This document shows positions 31,684-39,730 of a stretch of 47,730 bases of DNA, piece after piece. Position numbers and translations under genes: made by a program. Numbering within the stretch: the first letter of the stretch is position 1; each line of letters begins with the position of its first letter. The notes below the pieces were generated by a model. The model did not search any database. It was not told the DNA's origin and was given only the letters and a program-made list of their open reading frames with translations. Source of the DNA: Chloroflexota bacterium (GTDB taxonomy: Bacteria > Chloroflexota > UBA6077 > FW602-bin22 > JACPRP01); the NCBI GenBank assembly GCA_016189905.1, contig JACPRP010000090.1, positions 1 to 47,730 of the forward strand. The letters run 5' to 3'.

Positions 31684-33456
31684 TTGAGTGATAGCCCAAG
31701 CCGTGCCGAGTATGGGTCCGACGTCGTCGTCGATCTGATGAAGGCGTTAGGCATCGAATATGCCGCGCTTAGTCCCGGCGCTACCTTTCGTGGGATTCAC
31801 GATTCGATCGTCAACTACGGTGGAAACCATACCCCGGAGGTCATCGAGTGCTGCCACGAGGAGATTTCGGTCGCCATCGCCCACGGCTACGCCAAGGCGG
31901 CGGGGAAGCCGATGGTGGCCATCACCCATAACATAGTCGGCCTTCAGCACGCCTCGATGGCGATCTTCAACGCCTGGTGCGACAGGGTGCCCTTGATCGT
32001 TCTCGGTGGAACCGGCCCGATGGATACTTCCAGGCGACGGCCGTGGATTGACTGGATTCACACAGCCCTGGTGCAAGGTAATCAGGTCCGCGACTACGTC
32101 AAGTGGGACGATCAGCCATATTCGATGGCCGCCGTGCCAGACTCTTTTATCCGCGCCTATCGTATCGCCGTCACCGAGCCCTCCGGACCCGTCTACCTTT
32201 GCTACGATGCCGATTTGCAGGAGGGCAAGCTGACTGAGCCCGTGGAGATTCCCGATATCAATCGCCTGGCACCACCGGCGCCGTTGCCGCCAAACCCCGA
32301 GGCGCTGCGCCGCGCGGCGGAGCTGCTCGCGGCGGCGGAGCATCCTGTCATTCTGGCCGGCGCGATGGGAAGGAACGCTGCGGCGGTGCGCCATCTGATC
32401 GAGTTAGCCGAGCTGCTCGGCGCACCCGTGATCGACCGTGGCCAGCGGTTTAATTTCCCCAACACGCATCCCCTCGATTTGACCGGAAATGACGGTGGGG
32501 TCTTGCGCGCGGCTGATGTGGTGCTGGCGCTGGACGTCCCGGACCTGTACGGTGCGCTGGGGGGTGTAGACAAGGCGACCCGCAGGTTTGCCTACAGCGT
32601 CAAACCGGACACGAAGATCGTTCATATCACGCTAAACGATTTGCTCGTGAGAAGCTGGGCCGAGGACTATCACAAGCTGCAGCCGGTGGACGTGCTCATC
32701 GCCGCTGACACCGCGTTGTCGCTGCCGCAACTGGTGGCCGAGTGCAGGAGCATCGGATTCGACGAGAGCAAACGCCGCGCGCGATTCGAGGCGGCGAAGG
32801 CCGAGCACGACGCGCTGCGCGCGTTATGGCAGGGACGGGCGCGCGAGGCGGCCGGCGAGGCGCCTATCTCGCCCGCGAAGCTGGCCGCGGATGTATGGGA
32901 CGTCATCAAGGACGAGGACTGGGTGCTGGCCAACGGTACGCTCGATGGCTGGGCGCGGCGCCTCTGGGATTGGAAGGAGCCCTACCAGTATATCGGCACC
33001 GGCGGCGGTGGCGGTCTCGGGTACAGCATCGGCGCCGCGCTTGGCGCCGCGCTGGCCTATCGCGACACGAACAAGCTCTGCGTAGACCTGCAGGCCGATG
33101 GCGACTTCCTGATGTGCTCCAGCGCGCTGTGGACCGCCGCGCATCATCGTCTTCCGCTGCTGATCGTGATGAACAACAACCGCAGCTACTATAACTCGGA
33201 GGATCACCAGCGGAAGGTAGCCCGGTCCAGAGGGCGCGATGATTCTCGAGCCGGCATAGGCACCGTGCTCGAAGATCCGGCAGTAGATTTCGCCGGACTC
33301 GCGCGGTCCTTCGGTCTGTACGCGGAAGGCCCGATCGAGCGCCCGGATGATATCGGTCCGGCGCTGCGTCGCGCCGTCGCGGCGATCAAAGAACGCCAGA
33401 CCGCCGCGCTGGTCGACGTGGTGACGAAGAAGGTGTCGCGGGACACGGGGGAGTAA
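31684..33456 (+). CDS. Thiamine-diphosphate-dependent enzyme (acetolactate synthase/benzoylformate decarboxylase-like)
   Basis: A 590-residue protein with the three-domain layout of the POX/ALS group. The N-terminal PYR domain contains the catalytic Glu in 'VIECCHEEISVAIAHGYAKA'. The central domain is at 'HPVILAGAMGRNAAAVRHLIELAE', and the PP domain has 'ADGDFLMCSSALWTAAH' to 'LIVMNNNRSYYN' (GDG...NN motif). Relatives cleave or ligate 2-oxoacids. FAD-site residues of true acetolactate synthases are not clear, and there is no regulatory small subunit, so it is unlikely to be IlvB. The start is TTG at 31684 with GAGGTG 5 nt upstream. Single gene behind a strong promoter; substrate unknown. Confidence 0.87.
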   Translation: MSDSPSRAEYGSDVVVDLMKALGIEYAALSPGATFRGIHDSIVNYGGNHTPEVIECCHEEISVAIAHGYAKAAGKPMVAITHNIVGLQHASMAIFNAWCDRVPLIVLGGTGPMDTSRRRPWIDWIHTALVQGNQVRDYVKWDDQPYSMAAVPDSFIRAYRIAVTEPSGPVYLCYDADLQEGKLTEPVEIPDINRLAPPAPLPPNPEALRRAAELLAAAEHPVILAGAMGRNAAAVRHLIELAELLGAPVIDRGQRFNFPNTHPLDLTGNDGGVLRAADVVLALDVPDLYGALGGVDKATRRFAYSVKPDTKIVHITLNDLLVRSWAEDYHKLQPVDVLIAADTALSLPQLVAECRSIGFDESKRRARFEAAKAEHDALRALWQGRAREAAGEAPISPAKLAADVWDVIKDEDWVLANGTLDGWARRLWDWKEPYQYIGTGGGGGLGYSIGAALGAALAYRDTNKLCVDLQADGDFLMCSSALWTAAHHRLPLLIVMNNNRSYYNSEDHQRKVARSRGRDDSRAGIGTVLEDPAVDFAGLARSFGLYAEGPIERPDDIGPALRRAVAAIKERQTAALVDVVTKKVSRDTGE

Positions 33457-33476
33457 GTCCTCTTTCCCTCCCAGAA

Positions 33477-33577
33477 TTTCGCAAATGGCGCAGCGGGTCG
33501 GAGGATTTTGACCGACGGAGGGTTAGACCGACGCGGTTTTCGAAACCGCGTCGGTCTCGGCCGTATTAATTGCGAAA
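33477..33577. repeat. 101-bp palindromic element with TTTCGCAA/TTGCGAAA ends
   Basis: The outer ends TTTCGCAA (33477-33484) and TTGCGAAA (33570-33577) are exact inverted repeats. A central 15-bp stem (33525-33539 with 33543-33557) closes on TCG. The element begins 20 nt past the ThDP-enzyme stop. Copies with the same right end (GGTCTCGGCC) occur at 20865 and 46200. Confidence 0.85.
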
Positions 33578-33661
33578 AGACCGACGGGAAGATGAGCTTC
33601 GCTAGATCAACCGCAAAGAGCGCGAAGATCGCAAAGGAAACATTAGAGAATCGTTCTCCGT

Positions 33662-33717
33662 CTTACGGTCTTCGTCCCTCCGGGGAGGAATACGTCTTTC
33701 AGCGGAAGGACGGTAAG
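33662..33717. repeat. Degenerate palindromic element, related right arm
   Basis: CTTACGGTCTTC (33662-33673) is an imperfect inverted match to GAAGGACGGTAAG (33705-33717). The right arm resembles the GAAGGACGGTGAA end at 36820. Just upstream, 33611-33640 carries the reverse complement of a CTTTGCG...CTCTTTGCGG stretch also related to that repeat. Together with the element at 33477 it fills the gene-free gap 33457-33765. Confidence 0.45.
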
Positions 33718-33765
33718 CGTCCACAGGTTGGTGCCGCGTGAATAATTGCGGCAATGCATACAAGA

Positions 33766-34047
33766 CTAATATCCCTTCACAATCGCCGGCAGGTACACAT
33801 AATGCGTCGATGGCGCGAAGGTTCCCGTGCCTGGCTTTATACCGTACTGACTGCTGGATGTCGAGCCCGTCACGCTCTGGCCGGCGGCGCCCCTCAACCC
33901 GTAATTTGCCGAGCTGGATGAGCCTGTGCCGGCCAGGCCCGCCAGCCAGGACAGGCTATAGCTGGCGGAGCCCTGGACCACGGCGGTTCCGGCGGCGATG
34001 AGAACGACGGCGACGATGATGGCTGTGGCAACTTTCACTTTTCGCAC
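33766..34047 (-). CDS. Small exported protein with 'YLPAIVKGY' C-terminus
   Basis: This 93-residue protein begins 'MRKVKVATAIIVAVVLIAAG', a clear signal peptide probably cleaved after 'VVQGSA'. A Ser/Gly-rich middle ('LAGTGSSSSANYGLRGAAGQ', 'TGSTSSSQYGIKPGTG') and the tail 'HYVYLPAIVKGY' follow. The Ser-Gly stretch with 'YGLRGAAGQSVTGSTSSSQYGI' is a motif seen in surface proteins of Chloroflexota. The start is GTG at 34047 with GGAGG at 8-nt spacing; the TTG 15 nt upstream overlaps that site. It lies 16 nt after the GVYGY-repeat protein and is probably co-transcribed. Function unknown; an extracellular or cell-wall role is inferred. Confidence 0.7.
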   Translation of the reverse strand: MRKVKVATAIIVAVVLIAAGTAVVQGSASYSLSWLAGLAGTGSSSSANYGLRGAAGQSVTGSTSSSQYGIKPGTGTFAPSTHYVYLPAIVKGY

Positions 34048-34063
34048 GATGCCATCCTCCAAA

Positions 34064-35524
34064 CTACTGCAGCGTCACGATAACCGGTATCTGGCCGGTG
34101 CCCGAGGCCAGGCTCCCGAGCGCCTTGCCGACGATCGTCCCCGCGGCAGGATTCGTCGCCTTCATCGCGTAGCCGTCGCGGGGCGAGGTGACGAGCAGAT
34201 CGCCGGGCTGGATAGCGCCGTAGGTGGCATCGACGTTGATGGCCTTGAATGAGCCGAGGGTGACTATCGTAAGGTAGTCTCCGTCACCGATGGATGTATT
34301 GTCGGCGATGCGGGCTGTCGGTCCGCTTGGCGCTGGAATCGCGTGATCATCTGCCCTTGTCGGCGTCTGGAGGACGAATGGTTGGTCCACCACGCCTGCG
34401 ACGGATGCGCTCTCCGCCTCGGCGGCCTTGCGCACCTTGACCACGGGAATCTCACCGACGACAGGGGTGCCGGCGCCAACAATGATGACCACGTCACCAG
34501 TTTCGAGCGGCTGAGGGCCTTCGTTGCTGGCCAGATCAACGACATACCCGGACTTGCTCCCCGAAACGAAAAGGCTTCCGTCAACGTAGAGTCCTGGCCT
34601 TGACGACCCTCCACGGTTGGCGAAGTAGCCTGCGTAATAGTTGGGATTGCTGCTGGCGTATAGCCCACGGTAGTAGTCGCTGTAAAAGTAGCCGCCGTAC
34701 CCGACGTTGCCTTTGCCATACACGCCGGCCGCTGAGCCGCCGTCGCCATAGCCGTAGACGCCGGCAAAGCCCGAAGAGGCACGGCCATAAACGCCGGACC
34801 CGTTATTAGTCTGCCCAGAGACACCGTAGCCGCCGGAATTGAACCCGCCTACGCCAGCAAAGCCGTTGGTGCTGTACCCATAAACGCCATAGTCATCGTA
34901 GCTTCCGCCCATGACGCCAGTCGTGCTCGAACCGTATCCGTACACTCCTGCCGTGCCGGTTGAGCTATAGCCATAGACCCCTATTCCTCCCCAGTCCCGA
35001 CTGCCATACGAGTATCCCTTCAACGCAGCCCAACCCTGGTCGGTAGACACACTCGCCCCAGGAACGAGCCCGAGCGCATATGGTACAGCCTGGATCTTCT
35101 GGCGCGGCGTCATCGGGCTGGGATCGCCGCTCACCTGAACCTCTAGCCACAGCGCCCTGCCGTTGAAAGCCCACTGGGGCACGGCGATATTGGCGTTGAA
35201 CACGCCGTCGCTCACGGTTACCGTCTGGCTGGATGAGCCCAGAAGGAATCCCCCGCTGCTGGCGTCATACAGCCGAAAGGTCAGCGTCTTGAGCCCGTTG
35301 ACCGGCGAGCCCCCCGAATCGACCAATCGCCCCTGGTAGGCGATCGAGCTATCAGCCAACGCGGTGGTGGTGAAACCACTGTCTGGGACTACGGATGCCG
35401 GTGGACTGGGTTTTGGGGGTGTCTCAGCCGTGACCACCGCGGCGCGGTAGCCAAAGAAGCCCGCCACCGCCAGCACGACCACAGCCGTGACCCAATGCCA
35501 CTGTTTCAAGCTCGACGATACCAT
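34064..35524 (-). CDS. Exported surface protein with GVYGY-type Gly/Tyr repeats
   Basis: A 486-residue protein. An N-terminal membrane/signal segment ('WVTAVVVLAVAGFFGYRAA') is followed by a domain beginning 'SIAYQGRLVDSGGSPVNGLKT', like secreted beta-sandwiches near phage-tail-fibre-type proteins. Residues ~170-310 hold about ten short repeats of the form G-V-Y-G-Y-S-(x)2-G-x-A ('GVYGYSSTGTAGVYGYGSST', 'GVYGYSTNGFAGVGGF'), which suggest a beta-helix. The C-terminal part ('GDVVIIVGAGTPVVGEIPVV' ... 'PAAGTIVGKALGSLASGTGQ') resembles tail-fibre/peptidase-G2-like endings. The ATG at 35524 is preceded by GGAGGAG at about 10 nt; ATG 35533 abuts that site. Probably an adhesin or appendage component; this is inferred. 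Confidence 0.75.
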   Translation of the reverse strand: MVSSSLKQWHWVTAVVVLAVAGFFGYRAAVVTAETPPKPSPPASVVPDSGFTTTALADSSIAYQGRLVDSGGSPVNGLKTLTFRLYDASSGGFLLGSSSQTVTVSDGVFNANIAVPQWAFNGRALWLEVQVSGDPSPMTPRQKIQAVPYALGLVPGASVSTDQGWAALKGYSYGSRDWGGIGVYGYSSTGTAGVYGYGSSTTGVMGGSYDDYGVYGYSTNGFAGVGGFNSGGYGVSGQTNNGSGVYGRASSGFAGVYGYGDGGSAAGVYGKGNVGYGGYFYSDYYRGLYASSNPNYYAGYFANRGGSSRPGLYVDGSLFVSGSKSGYVVDLASNEGPQPLETGDVVIIVGAGTPVVGEIPVVKVRKAAEAESASVAGVVDQPFVLQTPTRADDHAIPAPSGPTARIADNTSIGDGDYLTIVTLGSFKAINVDATYGAIQPGDLLVTSPRDGYAMKATNPAAGTIVGKALGSLASGTGQIPVIVTLQ

Positions 35525-35627
35525 AGTGTCCATCTCCTCCTAACAAACTTGTTTGACGAATTCGCGACGGCAGTGTGTACGAGATTGCGCGGTTTCTTGC
35601 CAGATCGGAGAGGCCGTCAATGGAGAG

Positions 35628-35827
35628 GGCGTCAACGGATATGCAACGGATAAACGGATTCCCCTGTTCTCCACGTCTCCGTGCCTCCGTGTTGAGCGGT
35701 CCCCTGAGTCTCTTTGGATTAAGCTGCCCTTCCTTGGGCCAGTCCATCCGTTTTCGGCCGCGCCCTTCTCACCTACAAACGGGCGCGGCCATCCTGAAAG
35801 AGATCCGTTGTCGCATCCGTTGACGCC
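35628..35827. repeat. 200-bp element with 13-bp perfect inverted ends
   Basis: GGCGTCAACGGAT (35628-35640) and ATCCGTTGACGCC (35815-35827) are exact inverted repeats. Each is followed inward by a second, offset ACGGAT box. Inside are a 10-bp perfect stem, GGCCGCGCCC (35756-35765) with GGGCGCGGCC (35781-35790), and a CTCCACGTCTCCGTGCCTCC stretch. There is no coding frame. A non-autonomous mobile element is likely. It accounts for most of the gene-free gap 35534-35876. Confidence 0.6.
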
Positions 35828-35876
35828 GAACCCCAGTCATACACTACCGTTGCGATCACCTGCTGGCCCCAACCCT

Positions 35877-38036
35877 TCATCGCCCACCGTCGCTGATTCC
35901 CTGTCCTACCTGCAGCGCGGTGGATAGCGCGATCGCCGCGTCTTCTTCCCGTCCCAGCGCCCGATAGGCTTCGACCAGATAACCCCACGCCTGGATATCG
36001 GTCGGGTCCAGGGCAGTGGCCTGCTCCAGCCTGGCCGCTGCCAGAGCGAATCGCCCCGCGACGAGCTCGAGCATCCCGTAGGCCGCGCGGAGCGTGGCAG
36101 TGTTCGGAGCCAGCTCGATCGCGTGCTCGTACGCGGCCTCGGCCCCTTCCAATGCAACGGGATCACGAAGGGCCAGGGCTCGCTGGCCGCGGATGTCCGC
36201 CAGCGCTGCCCAGGCGCCCGGTTCCAGCGGCCGGGCCGAGACCACCGTGGCGAGCTCGGCCTCGGCGGCCTCTAGCGACGCGCGCGGGTCCGCCTCGCTT
36301 CGCGCACGCTCGGCATAGAGCCCGCCGAGCATCGCCCGATAGGCCGGCTCGAAGGGCCACAGGAAGGCGGCACGCTGCGCGTGCCTCATTCGATTCTCGA
36401 AGGGAGTGCCTGGGACAAAGGACAGGCCGGCGAAGGTGTCGGCTGCGGTCTGGGCGAGACTCCCCGCCAACACCACGGCCATCACGGCCGCCGCCAGCCC
36501 GCCGGCCACGAAACGCCCACGCGAAGGGAAAGTCGTGAACGCCCTTCGGCCCAGGTCGGGCTCGGACGACTGGCCCTCCTCCCACGCGCGCGATAGACCT
36601 ACCCCGGCCCCAGCAATCGACCAGAACACGACCGCCGTGCTGGCGACGTCGAACGTGAACAGTAAATCCACCAGGTGGCCGACCACCACCGCGGCGATCG
36701 CTCCCAGAAGAACGCACTCGCGCCGACCAGGTATCTTACAAAAAGCTTCACCGTCCTTCCGCGAAGGACAGAGCTTCCGAACAATTCCTTCGCTTCTTTG
36801 CGCTCTTTGTCCTTCCGCAGAAGGACGGTGAACCCCATAAGCCACGCCCATTGCGCAGCGCAGCCGATGCACCAGCATCGCCACGATCGTCGCAATGAGC
36901 GCCAGGTAGGCGACGAGTCCGATGATCCCCGTCGTCACCGCCTGCTGCAACAAAACGTCGTGCGCCCGGTCCGTGACCACATCTCTCCCCTGATAAAACA
37001 CCAGTTGAGGCGGGAATACGTGGTGGAAGGCTTGCGCGAAGGTATCGGGACCGAAGCCCAGCGCCGGCCGCTCCGCGACAAGGCTCAACGAGGCTTGCCA
37101 GATGGTGAGGCGAGCGGCGAACGAGCCGGCGAGCTGGAATGGCGCGAGGATGCGGTCGGGCCTGAGCTGTCCCATCGCCATCAGCGTCCCGAGATAGGCG
37201 ACCGCGAAGATGCATATCGCCACGATGGCCATGGCCGCGAGAAAGACCAGACGCCGCGAACTGCCCCGCCGCGACAACCATAAGCCCAGCGTAACCAGCG
37301 CCGCGACCGCAATCGCCACCCAGGCGGATCGTGCATTGGCGAATGCCAACACTGCCATTGAGCCAGCGAGCGCCATGCCCAGCAACGCCCGCATCCACCA
37401 TCGTGGGCGGACGAGATACGTCCCAACGGAAAGAGGAATAGACATCACCAGGTAAGAGCCGACGAAATTAGAGCGGCCCAGCGTGGCCAGAACGCGAGAC
37501 TCGTCGGCCATGCGCCATGGAATCGGGTCGAGCGCCAGCCATTGCAGGAGCCCGTAGATCACGATAGGAATGCTGCCCAGCGCGACGGCCATGAAAAGCC
37601 GTTCGGCTTGGGCCGGAACGCGCACTTCCGTCGCCATCAATAGAAACAGTGTCAGATAGCTCAGCGTGGTGAGTAGGCCATCCTGTCTGCTGTAAGTCCC
37701 CCAGAGGGAGAGACCGAAATCGACGGAGAAAAACGTCGCCACCAGATAAACCAACGCCAAAACGAGCGCCCAGAGGCGCGGATCGGACCGACGCAGCCTC
37801 GGACTGTAATCAAAGAAAAGCAGGCCTGTCGAGTAGCGCCACCGCAGCCACAACGCCGCCATCGCAAAGACAATCGCGCGCAGGAGAGCCGTCTTTGGCA
37901 GATCGAAGACCTGGACGCCCCAGGGATTCATGGTTAGCGGAATGGCGAACACTGCGAAGAGCCAGGCCCGTTCCGTCAAGCGGCACGCCGGACGAGTTTG
38001 CACTAGCGGAGGGTTGGCCAGGTGCATCGCGTTCAC
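35877..38036 (-). CDS. O-antigen ligase-like membrane protein with C-terminal TPR repeats, carrying an in-frame palindromic insert
   Basis: About 719 residues. Roughly ten membrane helices precede the O-antigen-ligase (Wzy_C) signature region ('GSFAARLTIWQASLSLVAERPALGFG', 'VTDRAHDVLLQQAVTTGIIGL'). A final helix and a TPR-like helical tail follow ('AAYEHAIELAPNTATLRAAYG', 'AAARLEQATALDPTDIQAWG'). Such proteins transfer or polymerise glycans at the outer face of the membrane. Between two late helices, residues ~402-430 read 'GVHRPSAEGQRAQRSEGIVR' then 'KLCPSRKDGEAF'. This is the translation of the palindromic element at 36747-36832 and is foreign to the family. GTG 38036 has AGGAGG 6 nt upstream; ATG 38027 is an alternative. 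Likely involved in cell-surface polysaccharide or protein glycosylation. Confidence 0.85.
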   Translation of the reverse strand: MNAMHLANPPLVQTRPACRLTERAWLFAVFAIPLTMNPWGVQVFDLPKTALLRAIVFAMAALWLRWRYSTGLLFFDYSPRLRRSDPRLWALVLALVYLVATFFSVDFGLSLWGTYSRQDGLLTTLSYLTLFLLMATEVRVPAQAERLFMAVALGSIPIVIYGLLQWLALDPIPWRMADESRVLATLGRSNFVGSYLVMSIPLSVGTYLVRPRWWMRALLGMALAGSMAVLAFANARSAWVAIAVAALVTLGLWLSRRGSSRRLVFLAAMAIVAICIFAVAYLGTLMAMGQLRPDRILAPFQLAGSFAARLTIWQASLSLVAERPALGFGPDTFAQAFHHVFPPQLVFYQGRDVVTDRAHDVLLQQAVTTGIIGLVAYLALIATIVAMLVHRLRCAMGVAYGVHRPSAEGQRAQRSEGIVRKLCPSRKDGEAFCKIPGRRECVLLGAIAAVVVGHLVDLLFTFDVASTAVVFWSIAGAGVGLSRAWEEGQSSEPDLGRRAFTTFPSRGRFVAGGLAAAVMAVVLAGSLAQTAADTFAGLSFVPGTPFENRMRHAQRAAFLWPFEPAYRAMLGGLYAERARSEADPRASLEAAEAELATVVSARPLEPGAWAALADIRGQRALALRDPVALEGAEAAYEHAIELAPNTATLRAAYGMLELVAGRFALAAARLEQATALDPTDIQAWGYLVEAYRALGREEDAAIALSTALQVGQGISDGGR
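36747..36832. repeat. 86-bp palindromic element inside the O-antigen-ligase coding region
   Basis: TTCACCGTCCTTC (36747-36759) and GAAGGACGGTGAA (36820-36832) are perfect 13-bp inverted ends. Each end carries its own tip hairpin, TCCTTCCGCGAAGGA and TCCTTCCGCAGAAGGA. The right half is nearly identical to the intergenic copy at 26833. The host reading frame stays open across the whole element. Confidence 0.88.
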
Positions 38037-38351
38037 GTCCATCCTCCTGTGCTTGAGAAGCTTGACCACTGACACGCGTCTCGCGGGACGAGAGGGCCAC
38101 GCCTCAAGTTATCAGTTGCCCTGGTCGATAGGTTGATCGTAATTGGCAAGATACGGTACTTCCCCTTCTTGCCACCCCGCCCCACCAACCTGATGAGGCC
38201 GAAGCCCACAGGAAACATCCAGCCATTGCGATAATCGCACGAATGATATCATGCTTGTTGCCAAATAGTCAAGCAAGTGGATGTTCGGTTTAGGCCAGCT
38301 ATCTGGATCGCTGGGTTGATAATGCGCTGTACTTTCGTCCCATAAGCGGGG

Positions 38352-38459
38352 GTGAACATTGTGACGAGAGCACCAAGCCCCATTGATATTAGCGACGTCC
38401 CAGATCTCTTGCGCGTAGTCGACGAGGTGCGAAGGAGTGATGAGCCTCGGGTCCTAAGT
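38352..38459 (+). pseudogene. Truncated antitoxin-like N-terminus
   Basis: From GTG 38352 the frame encodes 'IDISDVPDLLRVVDEVRRSD' followed by 'EPRVLSW'. The pattern (I-D-I-S-x-x-P-x-L-L-x-x-x-x-E-V-x-x-S-x-x-P-R-V-L) is that of small type II antitoxins of the Phd/AbrB-like kind in this bacterial group. Those continue with 'R+...E.AVL.P', but here the similarity ends after about 35 codons. The frame then runs antisense into the hydrogenase-protease gene. There is a G-rich site just before the GTG and no toxin gene. It is a remnant rather than a working gene; the family call is tentative. Confidence 0.4.
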
Positions 38460-38936
38460 TGGAAGCGCCTCGTCAATCAGGTCGATAACAACCCGCGCCG
38501 CGATTCTAGCCGCGTCGAGGGCCTTGGGGGAGATCTTGTCACCCATTCCAAAATCGAAGCCCTTGACGGCGACGAGATAGAAAGTCGGCTGTCGATTGTA
38601 TAGCGCCTGCGCCAGGCTCGCCAGCGTGGCCGGCGAGCTAAGATGGGGCGAAAGCCTCTCGGCCGGCGACGACGGGTCCAGACGGATCACTCTGACAGGA
38701 TCGTCGTGATCGCTCTCCTCGGCATCGACGAAGATGGTGCACGAGGAATCGGCGATTCGCTCGACATAGCCGATATCCAGTTGCGGCGCACACGCCAGGA
38801 TAACGCGATTGTCGCTTAGCCTAGGGTCTTCGCGCTGTTTGAGGTATTCCCCGACGAATCGGACGACACGGACGCCGATCTGGTCGTCATTGCGAATAGA
38901 GCTGCCATACCCGATCACGAACACTTCACCGGCCAT
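38454..38936 (-). CDS. Hydrogenase maturation protease (HyaD/HupD type)
   Basis: A 160-residue protein with the family's N-terminal 'VIGYGSSIRNDDQIGVRVV' (GxGNxxxxDDGxG-type, first metal-binding Asp region). 'CAPQLDIGYVERIADSSCTIFVDAEE' supplies the second acidic ligand, and the third site is near 'SPHLSSPATLASLAQALY'. These endopeptidases remove the C-terminal tail of the [NiFe]-hydrogenase large subunit after nickel insertion. No hydrogenase gene lies in the window, so its client is elsewhere. There is no ribosome-binding site, and the promoter's -10 lies only 7 nt from the ATG, so the transcript is probably leaderless. Confidence 0.87.
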   Translation of the reverse strand: MAGEVFVIGYGSSIRNDDQIGVRVVRFVGEYLKQREDPRLSDNRVILACAPQLDIGYVERIADSSCTIFVDAEESDHDDPVRVIRLDPSSPAERLSPHLSSPATLASLAQALYNRQPTFYLVAVKGFDFGMGDKISPKALDAARIAARVVIDLIDEALPT

Positions 38937-38942
38937 ATCATC

Positions 38943-38971
38943 ATTATCTAAGCTACAACATCACCAGTCAA
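38943..38971 (-). promoter_or_regulatory. Promoter giving a leaderless transcript for the hydrogenase protease
   Basis: TTGACT (38966-38971), a 17-nt spacer and GATAAT (38943-38948) on the minus strand. The expected start point, 6-7 nt further on, coincides with the A of the ATG at 38936. Confidence 0.55.
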
Positions 38972-39002
38972 GCGGTTGATGGCTAGAAAACCCCTCAATC
39001 CT

Positions 39003-39031
39003 TTGCATCTCTTGGCCCGTTGCGGTATGAT
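39003..39031 (+). promoter_or_regulatory. Promoter of the DUF1638-moaX pair
   Basis: TTGCAT (39003-39008), a 17-nt spacer and TATGAT (39026-39031), about 27 nt before the start at 39065. Confidence 0.55.
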
Positions 39032-39064
39032 TACGACAAGCGGTTGTAATTACGGTGGTTCTAC

Positions 39065-39730
39065 TTGGCCAACGAGATGGCAAGCTATGGGCCTACTCGA
39101 GGCTCAGTTCATAGAGCAAATGGGAAAGCGCTGATTTCCTGCGGCATCGTCAAGGAAGAGGTTGACGCCGCGCTGCGGGATGAAGGCTTGCGGGTGCCGA
39201 TTGTCTACCTCGCGCCTGCACCATGCATCAATCCAGGCGCGCTCGAAAAGCAGTTGAACCGTGCTCTGGAGAGGTCGATGGCGGTGGCCGAGGAGGCCGT
39301 GGTGCTGATCGGTCTCTGCCATCGAGATATCGACGCGATACTGGCTCGCTATCGAGCACGTCGCCTGCCAATCAACGATTGCTTCGACGCAATTCTGGGG
39401 CCGCGAAGAAAAGAGCTTGACAGGGAGGCAAATACGTTCTACACTTTGCCTTCGTGGTTGCGGCACTGGAAGCGTGCTCTTATGGACAAGCTCGGTTGGA
39501 ACGACGTCGACGCGCGCCAGAACTTCGGATTATACGAGCGTATCGCTCTCTTGGACGCCGGCGTGCAACCGTTTTCGGACGAGGAAGTCCTCGAATTCTT
39601 TGATTTCACTGGGGTGCCCATCGACGTTATGAAGGTTGATCTGATGCCACTGCGAAAGATGTTGAGAGAAAGCCTGAGCGAGCACGTGCATATGGGCGCG
39701 AACAGAGGTGGAGGCTGGGATGAAGGTTAA
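39065..39730 (+). CDS. DUF1638 family protein
   Basis: A 221-residue protein of a family without assigned function. Family-typical stretches are 'KALISCGIVKEEVDAAL', 'APAPCINPGALEKQLNRALE', 'AVVLIGLCHRDIDAILARYR' and 'RLPINDCFDAILGPRRKELDREANTFYTLP'. Conserved Cys residues in the first and third of these could bind a metal. Relatives sit near corrinoid/methyltransferase or molybdenum-related genes. Here the gene overlaps the molybdopterin synthase fusion by 11 nt, which ties it to cofactor metabolism; that link is inferred. The start is TTG at 39065 with GGTGG 6 nt upstream; ATG 39077 is an alternative without a ribosome-binding site. Confidence 0.8.
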   Translation: MANEMASYGPTRGSVHRANGKALISCGIVKEEVDAALRDEGLRVPIVYLAPAPCINPGALEKQLNRALERSMAVAEEAVVLIGLCHRDIDAILARYRARRLPINDCFDAILGPRRKELDREANTFYTLPSWLRHWKRALMDKLGWNDVDARQNFGLYERIALLDAGVQPFSDEEVLEFFDFTGVPIDVMKVDLMPLRKMLRESLSEHVHMGANRGGGWDEG

